A model generated the notes under the pieces. It did no database searches. It saw only the letters and a program-made list of their open reading frames with translations, and had not been told where the DNA came from. Below are positions 1 to 8,660 of a DNA stretch of 64,000 nucleotides, in pieces. Each line of letters starts with the position of its first letter. The first letter of the stretch is position 1. The position numbers and the translations under genes are program-made. This DNA comes from Nocardioidaceae bacterium (lineage in GTDB: Bacteria > Actinomycetota > Actinomycetes > Propionibacteriales > Nocardioidaceae): the NCBI GenBank assembly GCA_030447585.1, contig JAUJOO010000001.1, positions 154,213 to 218,212 of the forward strand, in the 5' to 3' direction.

Positions 1-361
1 TCAGCCGACTCGTCAGCGCGGCAGCGATCGCGCCGGTGCCGCAACCCAGGTCCAGAGCCCGTCGGGTAGTGACCGGTGCCGGTGGAGCCACGGCGGCGAC
101 GGCGGCGTCGACGAGTGCCTCAGCCCGGTGTCGGGGGATGAACGCCGGCGGGCCGACCGCCACCGAGACGCCGGCGAACCGGGCCGATCCGACGACGTAC
201 TCCAGGGGTTCCCCGGCAGCGCGTCCTTCCACGGCTCGAGCGCGGTCCTGGCTGGCGCCGAAGGCCGCGAAGATGACCCCAGCCTCGCGCTCGGCGAAAA
301 CGCAACCTGCGGCGCGCAGCAACCGCGACGCGGCGACGACTTCTCCTGCAGGACTCGTCAC
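1..361 (-). CDS. PrmC/HemK-like protein N5-glutamine methyltransferase, N-terminal part (runs off left edge)
   Basis: Own reverse-strand translation from GTG at 361: VTSPAGEVVAASRLLRAAG...EPLEYVVGSARFAGVSVAVGPPAFIPRHRAEALVDAAV...RRALDLGCGTGAIAAALTSRL; motif I DLGCGTG. GTGA overlap with the MarR stop. Confidence 0.75.
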   Translation of the reverse strand, partial: MTSPAGEVVAASRLLRAAGCVFAEREAGVIFAAFGASQDRARAVEGRAAGEPLEYVVGSARFAGVSVAVGPPAFIPRHRAEALVDAAVAAVAPPAPVTTRRALDLGCGTGAIAAALTSRL

Positions 362-810
362 TGCTTGACCTGTCGGAGGACATCTCCCAGTCTGACCAGG
401 GCGGGGGCAGCCGTTACGAGACGTTGCTGGTCACGTTGAGAAAGTGACCCAAGCGCTGTGACGATAGCGTCTGCCCTCCTGACGGCGGCGCCTTCCATCA
501 GGGCAGCACCTTCGCTGGTCGACGTGATGAGAACCGATCTCGCGCTGTCGGGATGTGGTGTCCGTACGGCGAGCCCGCGCTGGACGAGACCATCGACAAT
601 GCGCGTCATGGTCGGCCCGGCGACGTCTTCGATTGCTGCAAGTCGTCCCAAGGTGCACGGACCACCGAACACCAGCACGGACAATGCGCTGAGACGTGCC
701 GGAGTGAGGCCGGCGAGCCGGTCGACTCGCCGCATGCCGCGCAGCAAGTGGATCGCACCGGAGTTGAGGAGCCGGGCAGCCGTCTCCAGGCCGCTCTTGT
801 CAGTCGTCAC
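358..810 (-). CDS. MarR family transcriptional regulator
   Basis: ORF with winged-helix MarR-like sequence (LTPARLSALSVLVFGGPCTLGRLAAIEDVAGPTMTRIVDGLVQRGLAVR); divergent from VOC gene. Confidence 0.8.
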   Translation of the reverse strand: MTTDKSGLETAARLLNSGAIHLLRGMRRVDRLAGLTPARLSALSVLVFGGPCTLGRLAAIEDVAGPTMTRIVDGLVQRGLAVRTPHPDSARSVLITSTSEGAALMEGAAVRRADAIVTALGSLSQRDQQRLVTAAPALVRLGDVLRQVKQ

Positions 811-820
811 CAGTTATGTA

Positions 821-850
821 TAGCATCCCTACCAACTGATAGGGATGCTA
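821..850. promoter_or_regulatory. Perfect 11-bp inverted repeat, candidate MarR operator
   Basis: TAGCATCCCTA-ccaactga-TAGGGATGCTA in the MarR/VOC divergent intergenic region. Confidence 0.7.
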
Positions 851-868
851 CGGAAGGTTGTTAGCCAG

Positions 869-1360
869 ATGATTGCTCAAGTCGCACAGCGCGCGGAGGA
901 TCTCGACCGCGCCACCGGGTTCTACACGGCTATCCTCGGCGTCGAGCCGAGCGCCCGGTTCGATCCACCAGGGCTGGTCTTCTTCAGCCTGGGGCAGACG
1001 CGTCTGCTTCTCGACAGGGCAGTACCGAGCGCCCTGGTCTACCTGGCGGTGGAAGACGTCCGCGTCACCGTCGACCGACTACGCGCCGAGGGGGTAGACG
1101 TCGAGACCGAACCACACGTGATCTTCAGCCATGAGGACGACACGCTCGGGCCAGCCGGCACCGACGAGTGGATGGCGTTCATCAAGGACAGCGAAGGAAA
1201 CACGGTCGGGTTGGTCAGCCACGCCCCGACGCCGGAGCCCGCTGATATCGGTCTCCCGCGCGGGCCGGTTGTGCCGTTCGTGATCTCTGGGCTGTGCTAC
1301 TACCGAGACGGCAACGACAGCGGCGACGCCGGACTAGAACGATCGTTCGATCCGGCGTAA
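869..1360 (+). CDS. VOC/glyoxalase family protein with atypical C-terminal tail
   Basis: MIAQVAQRAEDLDRATGFYTAILGVEPSARFDPPGLVFFSLGQTRLLL...; in-frame ATG at 869 preferred over 845, which lies in the inverted repeat. Confidence 0.75.
   Translation: MIAQVAQRAEDLDRATGFYTAILGVEPSARFDPPGLVFFSLGQTRLLLDRAVPSALVYLAVEDVRVTVDRLRAEGVDVETEPHVIFSHEDDTLGPAGTDEWMAFIKDSEGNTVGLVSHAPTPEPADIGLPRGPVVPFVISGLCYYRDGNDSGDAGLERSFDPA
1335..1350. promoter_or_regulatory. Candidate LexA/SOS box upstream of alkB
   Basis: TAGAACGATCGTTCGA; differs at one position from the actinobacterial pattern TCGAAC-N4-GTTCGA; 20 bp before the alkB ATG. Confidence 0.65.
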
Positions 1361-1369
1361 GATTGAGGT

Positions 1370-2007
1370 ATGACGATGACGCACTTCCCGGGGGTCCCTG
1401 CTGGACGCGGCCGAGGGCGAAGCCCGGCTCGGACCGTTGGTTCCAGCGCCCAGGCGCGCGATGCTGAGTCAAGGAGCCTGGGTCGACGTGCTTCCGGGAT
1501 GGGTGAGCGGATCTGACCAGGTCTTCGAGCGGCTCGTCGACGACGTGCCGTGGCGGGCCGAGCGCCGGCAGATGACCGAGCGGCTCGTCGACGTCCCCAG
1601 GCTGGTGTGCTTCTACGGCGAGAGCACCCCGCTGCCGCACCCGCTGCTCGACGAGGCCCGCCGTGTGCTCAGCGACCACTACGCGCACGAGCTCGGCGAG
1701 TCGTTCGTGACCGCTGGGCTGTGCTACTACCGAGACGGCAACGACAGCGTGGCTTGGCACGGGGACACGATCGGTCGCAGCCGGACCGAGGACACCATGG
1801 TTGCGATCGTCTCGTTCGGCAGCCCCCGCAAGCTGCTGCTGCGGCCGCGTCGCGGCGGGGCGTCGCTGAGCTTCGCACTCGGCCACGGCGACCTCATCGT
1901 GATGGGCGGCTCGTGCCAGCGCACCTGGGAGCACGCCATCCCTAAGTCTGCTCGTCGCGGTCGGGCCACGGGTGAGTGTGCAGTTCCGGCCCCAGGGTGT
2001 GCGCTGA
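1370..2007 (+). pseudogene. AlkB-like 2OG-Fe(II) dioxygenase, apparently frameshifted near both ends
   Basis: VLPGWVSGSDQVFERLVDDVPWRAERRQM...CYYRDGNDSVAWHGD...SFGSPRKLLLRPR...LGHGDLIVMGGSCQRTWEHAIPKSA; C-terminus VGPRVSVQFRPQGVR* lies in another frame (stop 2005-2007); N-terminus shifted at the cccggggg run near 1390. Confidence 0.75.
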
Positions 2008-2013
2008 CGGTCG

Positions 2014-2610
2014 TCACCCCTGCCAGATGAGCGGCACGAAGGAGTAGTGCCCCAGTCGCCGTTCGGTGACCTCGCCTGCTGCGTCTCGGTCCACGACAAC
2101 CATCCGTTCGGCCACCGGGACGACCAGCCGACCGGGCGCCCCTGGCTGCTCCACGAGCGGGTCGGGCAGCCGCCGAGCACCCGCCGACACCAAGATCTTG
2201 TCGAACGGTGCCTGATCCGGCAGGCCAAGGACGCCGTTGGTCGCCGTGTCACGCTGACCCAGTCTTGGCCGAGGACCGACAAGTTGCGCCGAGCGGTCTC
2301 GACAAGCTCTTGGACCAGCTCGACGCCGTACACAGTGCCTCTCTCGCCGACTAGATGTCCCAGCAGCCCCGTCGTCCAGCGACGAGCCTGAGCCGACGTC
2401 CAGGACCCGCTGAGCCGGGTGGACGTCCAGCAGGGTCAGCATCTGACCCACGGTCGTCGGCTGGGAGTTCGTCTGGCCGTGGCCGATCGGCGGCGATCTC
2501 GAGGCGGTCTTCGCGCGCGTCGGGCCGCACGCTCCTCAGCGCGGTCGACGCGTCGAACCAGCCTCGCGCCGACCACGAGTCACTGCTCAGCGCGGCGCGA
2601 GCACCACCTC
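2014..2610 (-). pseudogene. Protein-L-isoaspartate O-methyltransferase, multiple frameshifts
   Basis: Reverse-strand fragments in different frames: PIGHGQTNSQPTTVGQMLTLLDVHPAQRVLDVGSGS, YGVELVQELVETARRNL, PFDKILVSAGA, LPDPLVEQPGAPGRLVVPVAERMVVVDRD. Confidence 0.7.
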
Positions 2611-3496
2611 GTCGACCTCGTCGGAGACCTGGCGACGGCGCCTCATGCTGCGACGACCACGACACAGCCCGAAGTCCGACTTTCACGGTATCTGGGTAGA
2701 TGACACCGCCCAGGTGACCAGCCACACTGTGGCTGTCTCGGCACATGACATCGTCGGGGCTCGCGTCCGCCAGAGCTCGGCGTCGTCGACGTCGCCGAGC
2801 ACCAGGAAGTCTCCGAGCGGCTGGGGCACGTTGGCCGAAGGCGATCGTGGAGGAGTCTTCACCGGCCCCGGCGTTCGCCTGTTCGTGGGACGATGGCCAT
2901 CCGCTCGCCTCGAGCCGCGCTGAGACCCAGCGCGCTCGCCTCGCGGCGCCTTGTGGATGCCGATGAGTCCCACGCCGGCGATCACGTCGGGCATTGCGCC
3001 GCGTGCTCGGCGAGCCGGTGGTCTTCTTGCCCTCGATCCGGTACGGCTCCGTCATCCTCGACGCGTCGAACCAGTCATCGGCCGAGCCGCCGCTCCTGAC
3101 GAGCCGACCGCGCTGAGATGAGGCCGTCCACGAGCCGCAGGTCGGGGCCTGACCACCGTCTCGGCGCGCGCTCCACCGGCATGACGATCGGCCGGGGGCC
3201 GAGACCTCAGGCGGCCCCGGCTCGTGGGGTGGCGATCCGCGCCAGTTCCCTGGCGCGGGAGATCGGGCGCGCGCTTGAGGAGCCGGTGGGCAGGAGGCCG
3301 TCATCCGCCGGCCGCAAGGAGCAGAACAAGCAGGTCATGCGTCATGGCCGGGGGCCGAGACGGGCAATGGTGATCGGGCGCCCGCATCGGTCGTACCGAG
3401 CCAGCAATGGTGCTGGAGCTGGAGCACGTCAGCGGCGTAGTCGCTCTTGCAGCGCGCGCACTCCAGGCGGCTGAGCGCGCTGAAGGCCATGACCTA
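2610..3496 (-). pseudogene. Degraded threonine-synthase-like PLP-dependent enzyme
   Basis: Reverse-strand fragments in changing frames: MAFSALSRLECARCKSDYAADVLQ, PLLARYDRCG, ARELARIATPRAG, LVDGLIS, DDWFDAS, EPYRIEGKKTTG, PDVIAGVGLIGIHKA, STIAFGQRAP, PLGDFLVL. Confidence 0.6.
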
Positions 3497-3508
3497 GGTC
3501 AGCTCGGC

Positions 3509-4588
3509 TCAGCGGTCGACGTCGCCGCGGATGAAGGCCTCCACCGACTCGCGTCCCTCGTCGTCAGGCCGCTGGATCGGCGGTGACTTCATCAGGTACG
3601 ACGAGGCGGACAGCAGGGCGCCCCCGATACCGCGGTCCTTGGCGATCTTCGCCGCCCGCACTGCGTCGATGATTATGCCGGCGGAGTTCGGCGAGTCCCA
3701 CACCTCGAGCTTGTACTCCATGTTGAGCGGGACGTTGCCGAAGGCACGGCCCTCGAGCCGGACGTATGCCCACTTGCGGTCGTCCAGCCACTGCACGTAG
3801 TCCGACGGTCCGATGTGCACGTTCTTCGCCCCGAGGTCATGCTCGATGTTCGAGGTCACCGCCTGGGTTTTCGACACCTTCTTCGACTCGAGACGGTCGC
3901 GCTCGAGCATGTTCTTGAAGTCCATGTTCCCGCCCACGTTGAGCTGGTAGGTGCGGTCGAGCACGACCCCGCGGTCCTGGAACAGCTTCGCCAGCACCCG
4001 GTGGGTGATGGTGGCACCCACTTGCGACTTGATGTCGTCGCCGATGATGGGGACACCGGCGTCTTCGAACTTCTTTGCCCACTCGGGGTCGGAGGCGATG
4101 AAGACCGGGAGTGCGTTGACGAAGGCGACGCCGGCATCGATGGCACACTGCGCGTAGAACTTGTCCGCCACCTCAGAGCCCACGGGCAGGTAGGACACCA
4201 AGACGTCGGTCTCGGTGTCCTTGAGGGTCTGTACGACGTCGACCGGCGCGCTGTCGGACTCGTCGATCGTCTCGCGGTAGTACTTACCGAGGCCGTCGAG
4301 CGTCGGTCCGCGCTGCACAGTGATGCCGGTCGGCGCAACGTCGGCGATCTTGATGGTGTTGTTCTCGCTCGCCGCCGTCGCGTCTGCGAGGTCGAAGCCC
4401 ACCTTCTTGGCATCGACGTCGAACGCTGCGACGAACTCGATGTCCCTCACGTGGTAGTCACCGAACTGCACGTGCATCAAACCAGGAACATCACCCGACG
4501 GGTCGGCATCCCGGTAGTAGTGCACGCCTTGCACAAGTGACGTCGCACAGTTTCCGACCCCGATGATGGCTACCCGAACCGTACCCAT
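3509..4588 (-). CDS. ino1: Inositol-3-phosphate synthase
   Basis: [64 protein letters not shown]..., full-length actinobacterial-type myo-inositol-1-phosphate synthase. Confidence 0.93.
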   Translation of the reverse strand: MGTVRVAIIGVGNCATSLVQGVHYYRDADPSGDVPGLMHVQFGDYHVRDIEFVAAFDVDAKKVGFDLADATAASENNTIKIADVAPTGITVQRGPTLDGLGKYYRETIDESDSAPVDVVQTLKDTETDVLVSYLPVGSEVADKFYAQCAIDAGVAFVNALPVFIASDPEWAKKFEDAGVPIIGDDIKSQVGATITHRVLAKLFQDRGVVLDRTYQLNVGGNMDFKNMLERDRLESKKVSKTQAVTSNIEHDLGAKNVHIGPSDYVQWLDDRKWAYVRLEGRAFGNVPLNMEYKLEVWDSPNSAGIIIDAVRAAKIAKDRGIGGALLSASSYLMKSPPIQRPDDEGRESVEAFIRGDVDR

Positions 4589-5209
4589 TCAGCTTTCCTC
4601 ACTCCCGTTTGTCTGCACACGGCGGGGCTCCGCCGGTGTCGATGGTGCTTGGCCGAACCGCTCGCTGTCGATCAGCTCCGTCAGCCAGCTGACCTCGCGC
4701 TCGGCGGACTCGAGGCCATGGCGCTGGAGCTCCAGCGTGTACGCGTCGACGCGCTCACGGGAGCGCGCCAACGACGCCCGCACGGCCTCAAGCCGCTCCT
4801 CGAGGCGCGTGCGCCGGCCTTCGAGGATCCGGAGCCGGGTCTCGCGGGTCGTCGACCCGAAGAAGGCGAAGCGCACGCCGAAGCTGTCATCCTCCCAAGC
4901 GCTCGGGCCGGCCGCCGACACCAACGAGGCGAAGCGCTCCTTGCCATCAGCGGTCAGCTTGTAGACGATCTTGCCGCGGCGTCCACCACGTGCGCCCGGC
5001 GCGACGGGAGCTTCGAGATGGGCCGTGTCCTCGCTCAGGAGCTGGTCACGAAGCATCTGCTTCAGGCACGGATACAGGGAGCCGTAAGACAGCGCTCGCC
5101 CCCATCCCAACAGTGCGGTCACGCGTTTGCGGAGCTCGTAGCCGTGCATTGGTGCCTCGTGGAGCAGCCCGAGGACCGCCAGCTCGAGGGTGTCGCCGCG
5201 CTTGCCCAC
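4589..5209 (-). CDS. PadR family transcriptional regulator
   Basis: VGKRGDTLELAVLGLLHEAPMHGYELRKRVTALLGWGRALSYGSLYPCLKQMLRDQLL; GTG start chosen. Confidence 0.85.
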   Translation of the reverse strand: MGKRGDTLELAVLGLLHEAPMHGYELRKRVTALLGWGRALSYGSLYPCLKQMLRDQLLSEDTAHLEAPVAPGARGGRRGKIVYKLTADGKERFASLVSAAGPSAWEDDSFGVRFAFFGSTTRETRLRILEGRRTRLEERLEAVRASLARSRERVDAYTLELQRHGLESAEREVSWLTELIDSERFGQAPSTPAEPRRVQTNGSEES

Positions 5210-5292
5210 GTGCTGCTCCTTCCCCGCCTGACCTGGGACGCTGTTGCCGCCGTTGCGCCATGCGCCGTGTCTCGTTTCAATGTATCTCCATA

Positions 5293-5311
5293 ACGTATCG
5301 TATCGATACGT
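5293..5311. promoter_or_regulatory. Inverted repeat, candidate PadR operator
   Basis: ACGTATC-gtatc-GATACGT upstream of the padR-like gene. Confidence 0.5.
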
Positions 5312-5461
5312 CAAAGGCACGGCGGGGAGTCACGGGCGACTTAGGGGCAGTCTTCGTCAGCCACTCTTGAGCATCGGGCTGAACTGCGCGGTGGAGCACT
5401 ACCCCGCTCGACCCGGGCATCGCGGGAATCGGCGCATCCCAGCCCGTACGCTCGTCTCATC

Positions 5462-5875
5462 ATGTGGTCCCAGCGCTCGGTCATCGACTACTCGCTTCAG
5501 CGGCGGGCGCGGCTGGCTGCCCTCTTCCGCGGCGGCACCATGACGATGGACGACGTTTGCGACGCCGACCCCTACACCCTGCGCGCGGCCAGGCACCACG
5601 GTGAGCCGGCTCCGTCGCCCTGCCCGGTATGCCGTAAGGCCGATCTCAGCCACCTGTCATACGTGTTCGGTGACGAGCTCGGTCAGTACTCCGGACGCAT
5701 CAAGTCCCGGCGCGAGATCGAGTCGATGGCGCACGAGTTCGGCGAGATCCGGGCCTATGTCACCGAGGTCTGCCGAAGCTGCGGCTGGAACCATCTGGTC
5801 GAGTCCTATGTTGTCGGCGATGGTGTGCCGCGCAAGCCACCGCGGCGTCAACGCACCGTCGAGGACGACGACTAG
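5462..5875 (+). CDS. DUF5318-like small protein with CxxC motifs
   Basis: MWSQRSVIDYSLQRRARLAALFRGGTMTMDDVCDADPYTLRAARHHGEPAPSPCPVCRKADLSHLSYVFGDELGQYSGR...VCRSCGWNHL. Confidence 0.75.
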   Translation: MWSQRSVIDYSLQRRARLAALFRGGTMTMDDVCDADPYTLRAARHHGEPAPSPCPVCRKADLSHLSYVFGDELGQYSGRIKSRREIESMAHEFGEIRAYVTEVCRSCGWNHLVESYVVGDGVPRKPPRRQRTVEDDD

Positions 5876-6035
5876 TGCGCACGTCCGCAGTTCCTCCTCG
5901 TCCTCTCCGGGTGGCTACGGTGAGTGGAGTGTCCTATTCTGCTCACTTGAGGCTGCGGGGAGCGGCCTCGGTCTTATCACGCCAACGGCTGTCCCTGTCG
6001 CGCGTGCCCTGGTCCTCGCCGTCGGAGGTGAAGCT

Positions 6036-8609
6036 GTGAGCAGCACGCAACCACCACCGTCGTACGACGCGGGTCAAAGGACGGCGAGCGCGGGAGCCCC
6101 CGGCTCCAGCTCGCCGCCAGGGAGGCCGGTGGCTCGGCCGCCTGGACAGCCGGGCAGTGGCCGGCGCGGGAACCTCAGGGCGCGCGACCTCAACGGCTGG
6201 TCGAGGGCGCGCCACATAGGGAAGAAGACCGCCAAGTGGGGCGCGATCGTCGGACTTGTCGGTGCCTTCGTGCTGGCGGTCGCGGTGTACGTGACGTACA
6301 AGATGATCGACATCCCCGATCCCAACGAGGACTTCCAGGCCCAGACCACGACCGTCTTCTTCTCCGACGGCAAGCACGTCATCGGGACCTTTGCACTGCA
6401 GAACCGCGAGAGCATCCCCTTGGAGGAGGTGCCGGAGTCGCTCAAGAGCGCGGTCATCTCTGCTGAGGACCGCTCGTTCGAGACGAATTCCGGCCTCGAC
6501 CCCAAGGGCATCGTTCGTGCGGCCTGGAGCAACCTGCAGTCAGACACCGGCACCCAGGGCGCTTCCACCATCACGCAGCAGTACGTCAAGGTGCTCTACC
6601 TGTCGCAGGAGCGCACCTATCAACGAAAGATCAAGGAGGCGTTCCTCGCCGTCAAGGTGCAGAACAGTCTGAGCAAGGACGAGATCCTTGAGGGCTACCT
6701 CAACACGATCTACTTCGGTCGCGGTGCCTATGGTGTGCAGGCGGCGTCGAAGGCCTACTTCGACAAGCCCGCCAAGGACCTCACGGTCCCGGAGAGCGCC
6801 GTCCTGGCGTCCGTGCTCAACTCTCCCGGCACGTTGGACCCCGCCGTTTCGAAGGCGAATCGCAAGCCCCTGTTCGACCGCTACAAGTACGTCCTGGACG
6901 GGATGGCTGAGGTCGGGGCGATCGACGCCGAAACGGCGCTGAAGTACGAGCGGCGACTGCCCCGGTTCCCCGAGATCGACACGGTCAACAAGTACGGCGG
7001 ACAGCGTGGCTATCTGCTGACCCTCGTCCAGTCCAAGCTGATCGGGCTCGAGTTCAGCCAGGACGAGATCAACGGCGGAGGCCTCAAGGTCGTCACAACC
7101 CTCGACTGGCAGGACCATCTGGCCGCGATCAAGGCAGTGAGAGACGTCCGGCCTCCCAACAAGCCGGAGCTCCACATCGCCCTCGCCTCGATCGAGCCGG
7201 GCACCGGCGCCTTGCGGGCCATGATCGGTGGTCGCAACTTCACCGGGCCGGGCCCACAGGACCAGATCAACTTTGCCACCAGCGGTGGCCAGGCGGGTTC
7301 GACGTTCAAACCGTTCGCGCTGGCTGCTGCCCTCAAGGACGGCTTCAGGCTTAACGACAAATTGGACGGCGACTCGCCGTACTTCTTCCCCGACGGCTCG
7401 AAGGTGGAGAACGAGGGCGAAAGCAGCGGCGCCGCGAATGGGTTCTCCTACGGCACCGTCAGCCTCGTCAAAGCCACCGCCGAGTCCATCAACACCGCGT
7501 ACATGGACCTCACAGCGCAGATGGAGGACGGTCCCGAGAAGATCGTAGACGCTGCCGTTGCGGCAGGGATCCCTCGCAGCTCAGGTGACCTGGAGGCATA
7601 CTCGCGGGTCGCGCTCGGCAGTGCCAAGATCGCGCCGGTCGAGATGGCGGAGGCCTACGCCACGTTCGCGGCCGACGGGAAGCAGGCAGACTGGTACATG
7701 ATCGAGGAGGTCAGTGACTCGGGCGGCCTTCGCTACGAGCACCGTGACGAGCCGAACCAAGCGTTCAGCTTCCCCATCGCAAGCAACGTCTCCTATGCGC
7801 TTCAGCAGGTGGTCAAGACGGGCACCGGGCAGAACGCGTTGGCGCTCGGCCGCCCTGCAGCCGGCAAGACCGGCACCGCCACCAACGACAAGGGAGACGT
7901 CTCCTCGTCTTGGTTCGTCGGGTATACCCCCCAGCTCTCGACATCGGTGATGTTCGTGCGGGGGAAGGGCTACGAGGCGTTGAACGGCTACCTCGACACC
8001 TTCTACGGTGCCAACTACCCCACGCAGACGTGGACGGCGTACATGAAGCTAGCGCTCAGCGGAGAGCCGATCATGCCGTTCCCCGAGCCCGGCCAGCTGC
8101 CGAACGCCACTCCCACGTCCTCGGCGCCGCCGTTGATCACGTTCGCTCCGCCGCCGTCGACCACGGCTGCTCCGCCGCCGTCGACCACGTTCGCTCCGCC
8201 GCCGTCGACCACGGCTGCTCCGCCGCCGTCGACCACGTTCGCTCCGCCGCCGTCGACCACGGCTGCTCCGCCGCCGCCGACCACGGCTGCTCCGCCATCG
8301 ACAAGTAGACCGCCACCCGTCACCAGCCGTCTCCCGGTGGTCTGCCAGACGGGCACGACCCCGCCACCATCTTCGTCACCGCCGCCACCTTCGTCGTCGC
8401 CGCCACCTTCGTCGTCGCCGCCATCTTCGTCGTCGCCGCCACCTTCGTCGTCGCCGCCACCTTCGTCGTCGCCGCCACCTTCGTCGTCGCCGCCACCTTC
8501 GTCGTCGTCGCCGCCACCTTCGTCGTCGCCGCCACCGTCGTCGTCGCCCCCTCCCTCGCCCACGGCGACGACTACGACTTCCCGGGGCAACACCCCCACT
8601 CCCCCGTGA
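6036..8609 (+). CDS. Class A penicillin-binding protein (PBP1A-type) with long Pro/Ser/Thr-rich C-terminal tail
   Basis: Transglycosylase motifs (SAEDRSFETNSGLDPKGIVRAAWSNL, GASTITQQYVK) and transpeptidase motifs (GSTFKPF, KTGTA); GTG start at 6036. Confidence 0.92.
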   Translation: MSSTQPPPSYDAGQRTASAGAPGSSSPPGRPVARPPGQPGSGRRGNLRARDLNGWSRARHIGKKTAKWGAIVGLVGAFVLAVAVYVTYKMIDIPDPNEDFQAQTTTVFFSDGKHVIGTFALQNRESIPLEEVPESLKSAVISAEDRSFETNSGLDPKGIVRAAWSNLQSDTGTQGASTITQQYVKVLYLSQERTYQRKIKEAFLAVKVQNSLSKDEILEGYLNTIYFGRGAYGVQAASKAYFDKPAKDLTVPESAVLASVLNSPGTLDPAVSKANRKPLFDRYKYVLDGMAEVGAIDAETALKYERRLPRFPEIDTVNKYGGQRGYLLTLVQSKLIGLEFSQDEINGGGLKVVTTLDWQDHLAAIKAVRDVRPPNKPELHIALASIEPGTGALRAMIGGRNFTGPGPQDQINFATSGGQAGSTFKPFALAAALKDGFRLNDKLDGDSPYFFPDGSKVENEGESSGAANGFSYGTVSLVKATAESINTAYMDLTAQMEDGPEKIVDAAVAAGIPRSSGDLEAYSRVALGSAKIAPVEMAEAYATFAADGKQADWYMIEEVSDSGGLRYEHRDEPNQAFSFPIASNVSYALQQVVKTGTGQNALALGRPAAGKTGTATNDKGDVSSSWFVGYTPQLSTSVMFVRGKGYEALNGYLDTFYGANYPTQTWTAYMKLALSGEPIMPFPEPGQLPNATPTSSAPPLITFAPPPSTTAAPPPSTTFAPPPSTTAAPPPSTTFAPPPSTTAAPPPPTTAAPPSTSRPPPVTSRLPVVCQTGTTPPPSSSPPPPSSSPPPSSSPPSSSSPPPSSSPPPSSSPPPSSSPPPSSSSPPPSSSPPPSSSPPPSPTATTTTSRGNTPTPP
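8141..8565 (+). repeat. In-frame simple-sequence repeats in the PBP tail (24/48-bp then 18-bp units)
   Basis: Repeated tt/acg..ctccgccgccgtcgaccacg units encoding APPPSTT, then ccaccttcgtcgtcgccg units encoding PPSSSP. Confidence 0.9.
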
Positions 8610-8660
8610 CGTGTGGGCGTGGACCGACACGTCCGTAGCCGCGAGAGCTGAAGAGGACCG

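Noticed and set aside
2351-3304. 317-aa minus ORF as a single novel protein
   Set aside because: It is a patchwork of frames; embedded motifs (WFDAS, EPYRIEGKKTTG) point to a broken threonine-synthase-like gene rather than a new protein.
8141-8565. Short regular repeats considered as a CRISPR array
   Set aside because: No unique spacers; repeats are contiguous, in-frame and encode the low-complexity PBP tail.
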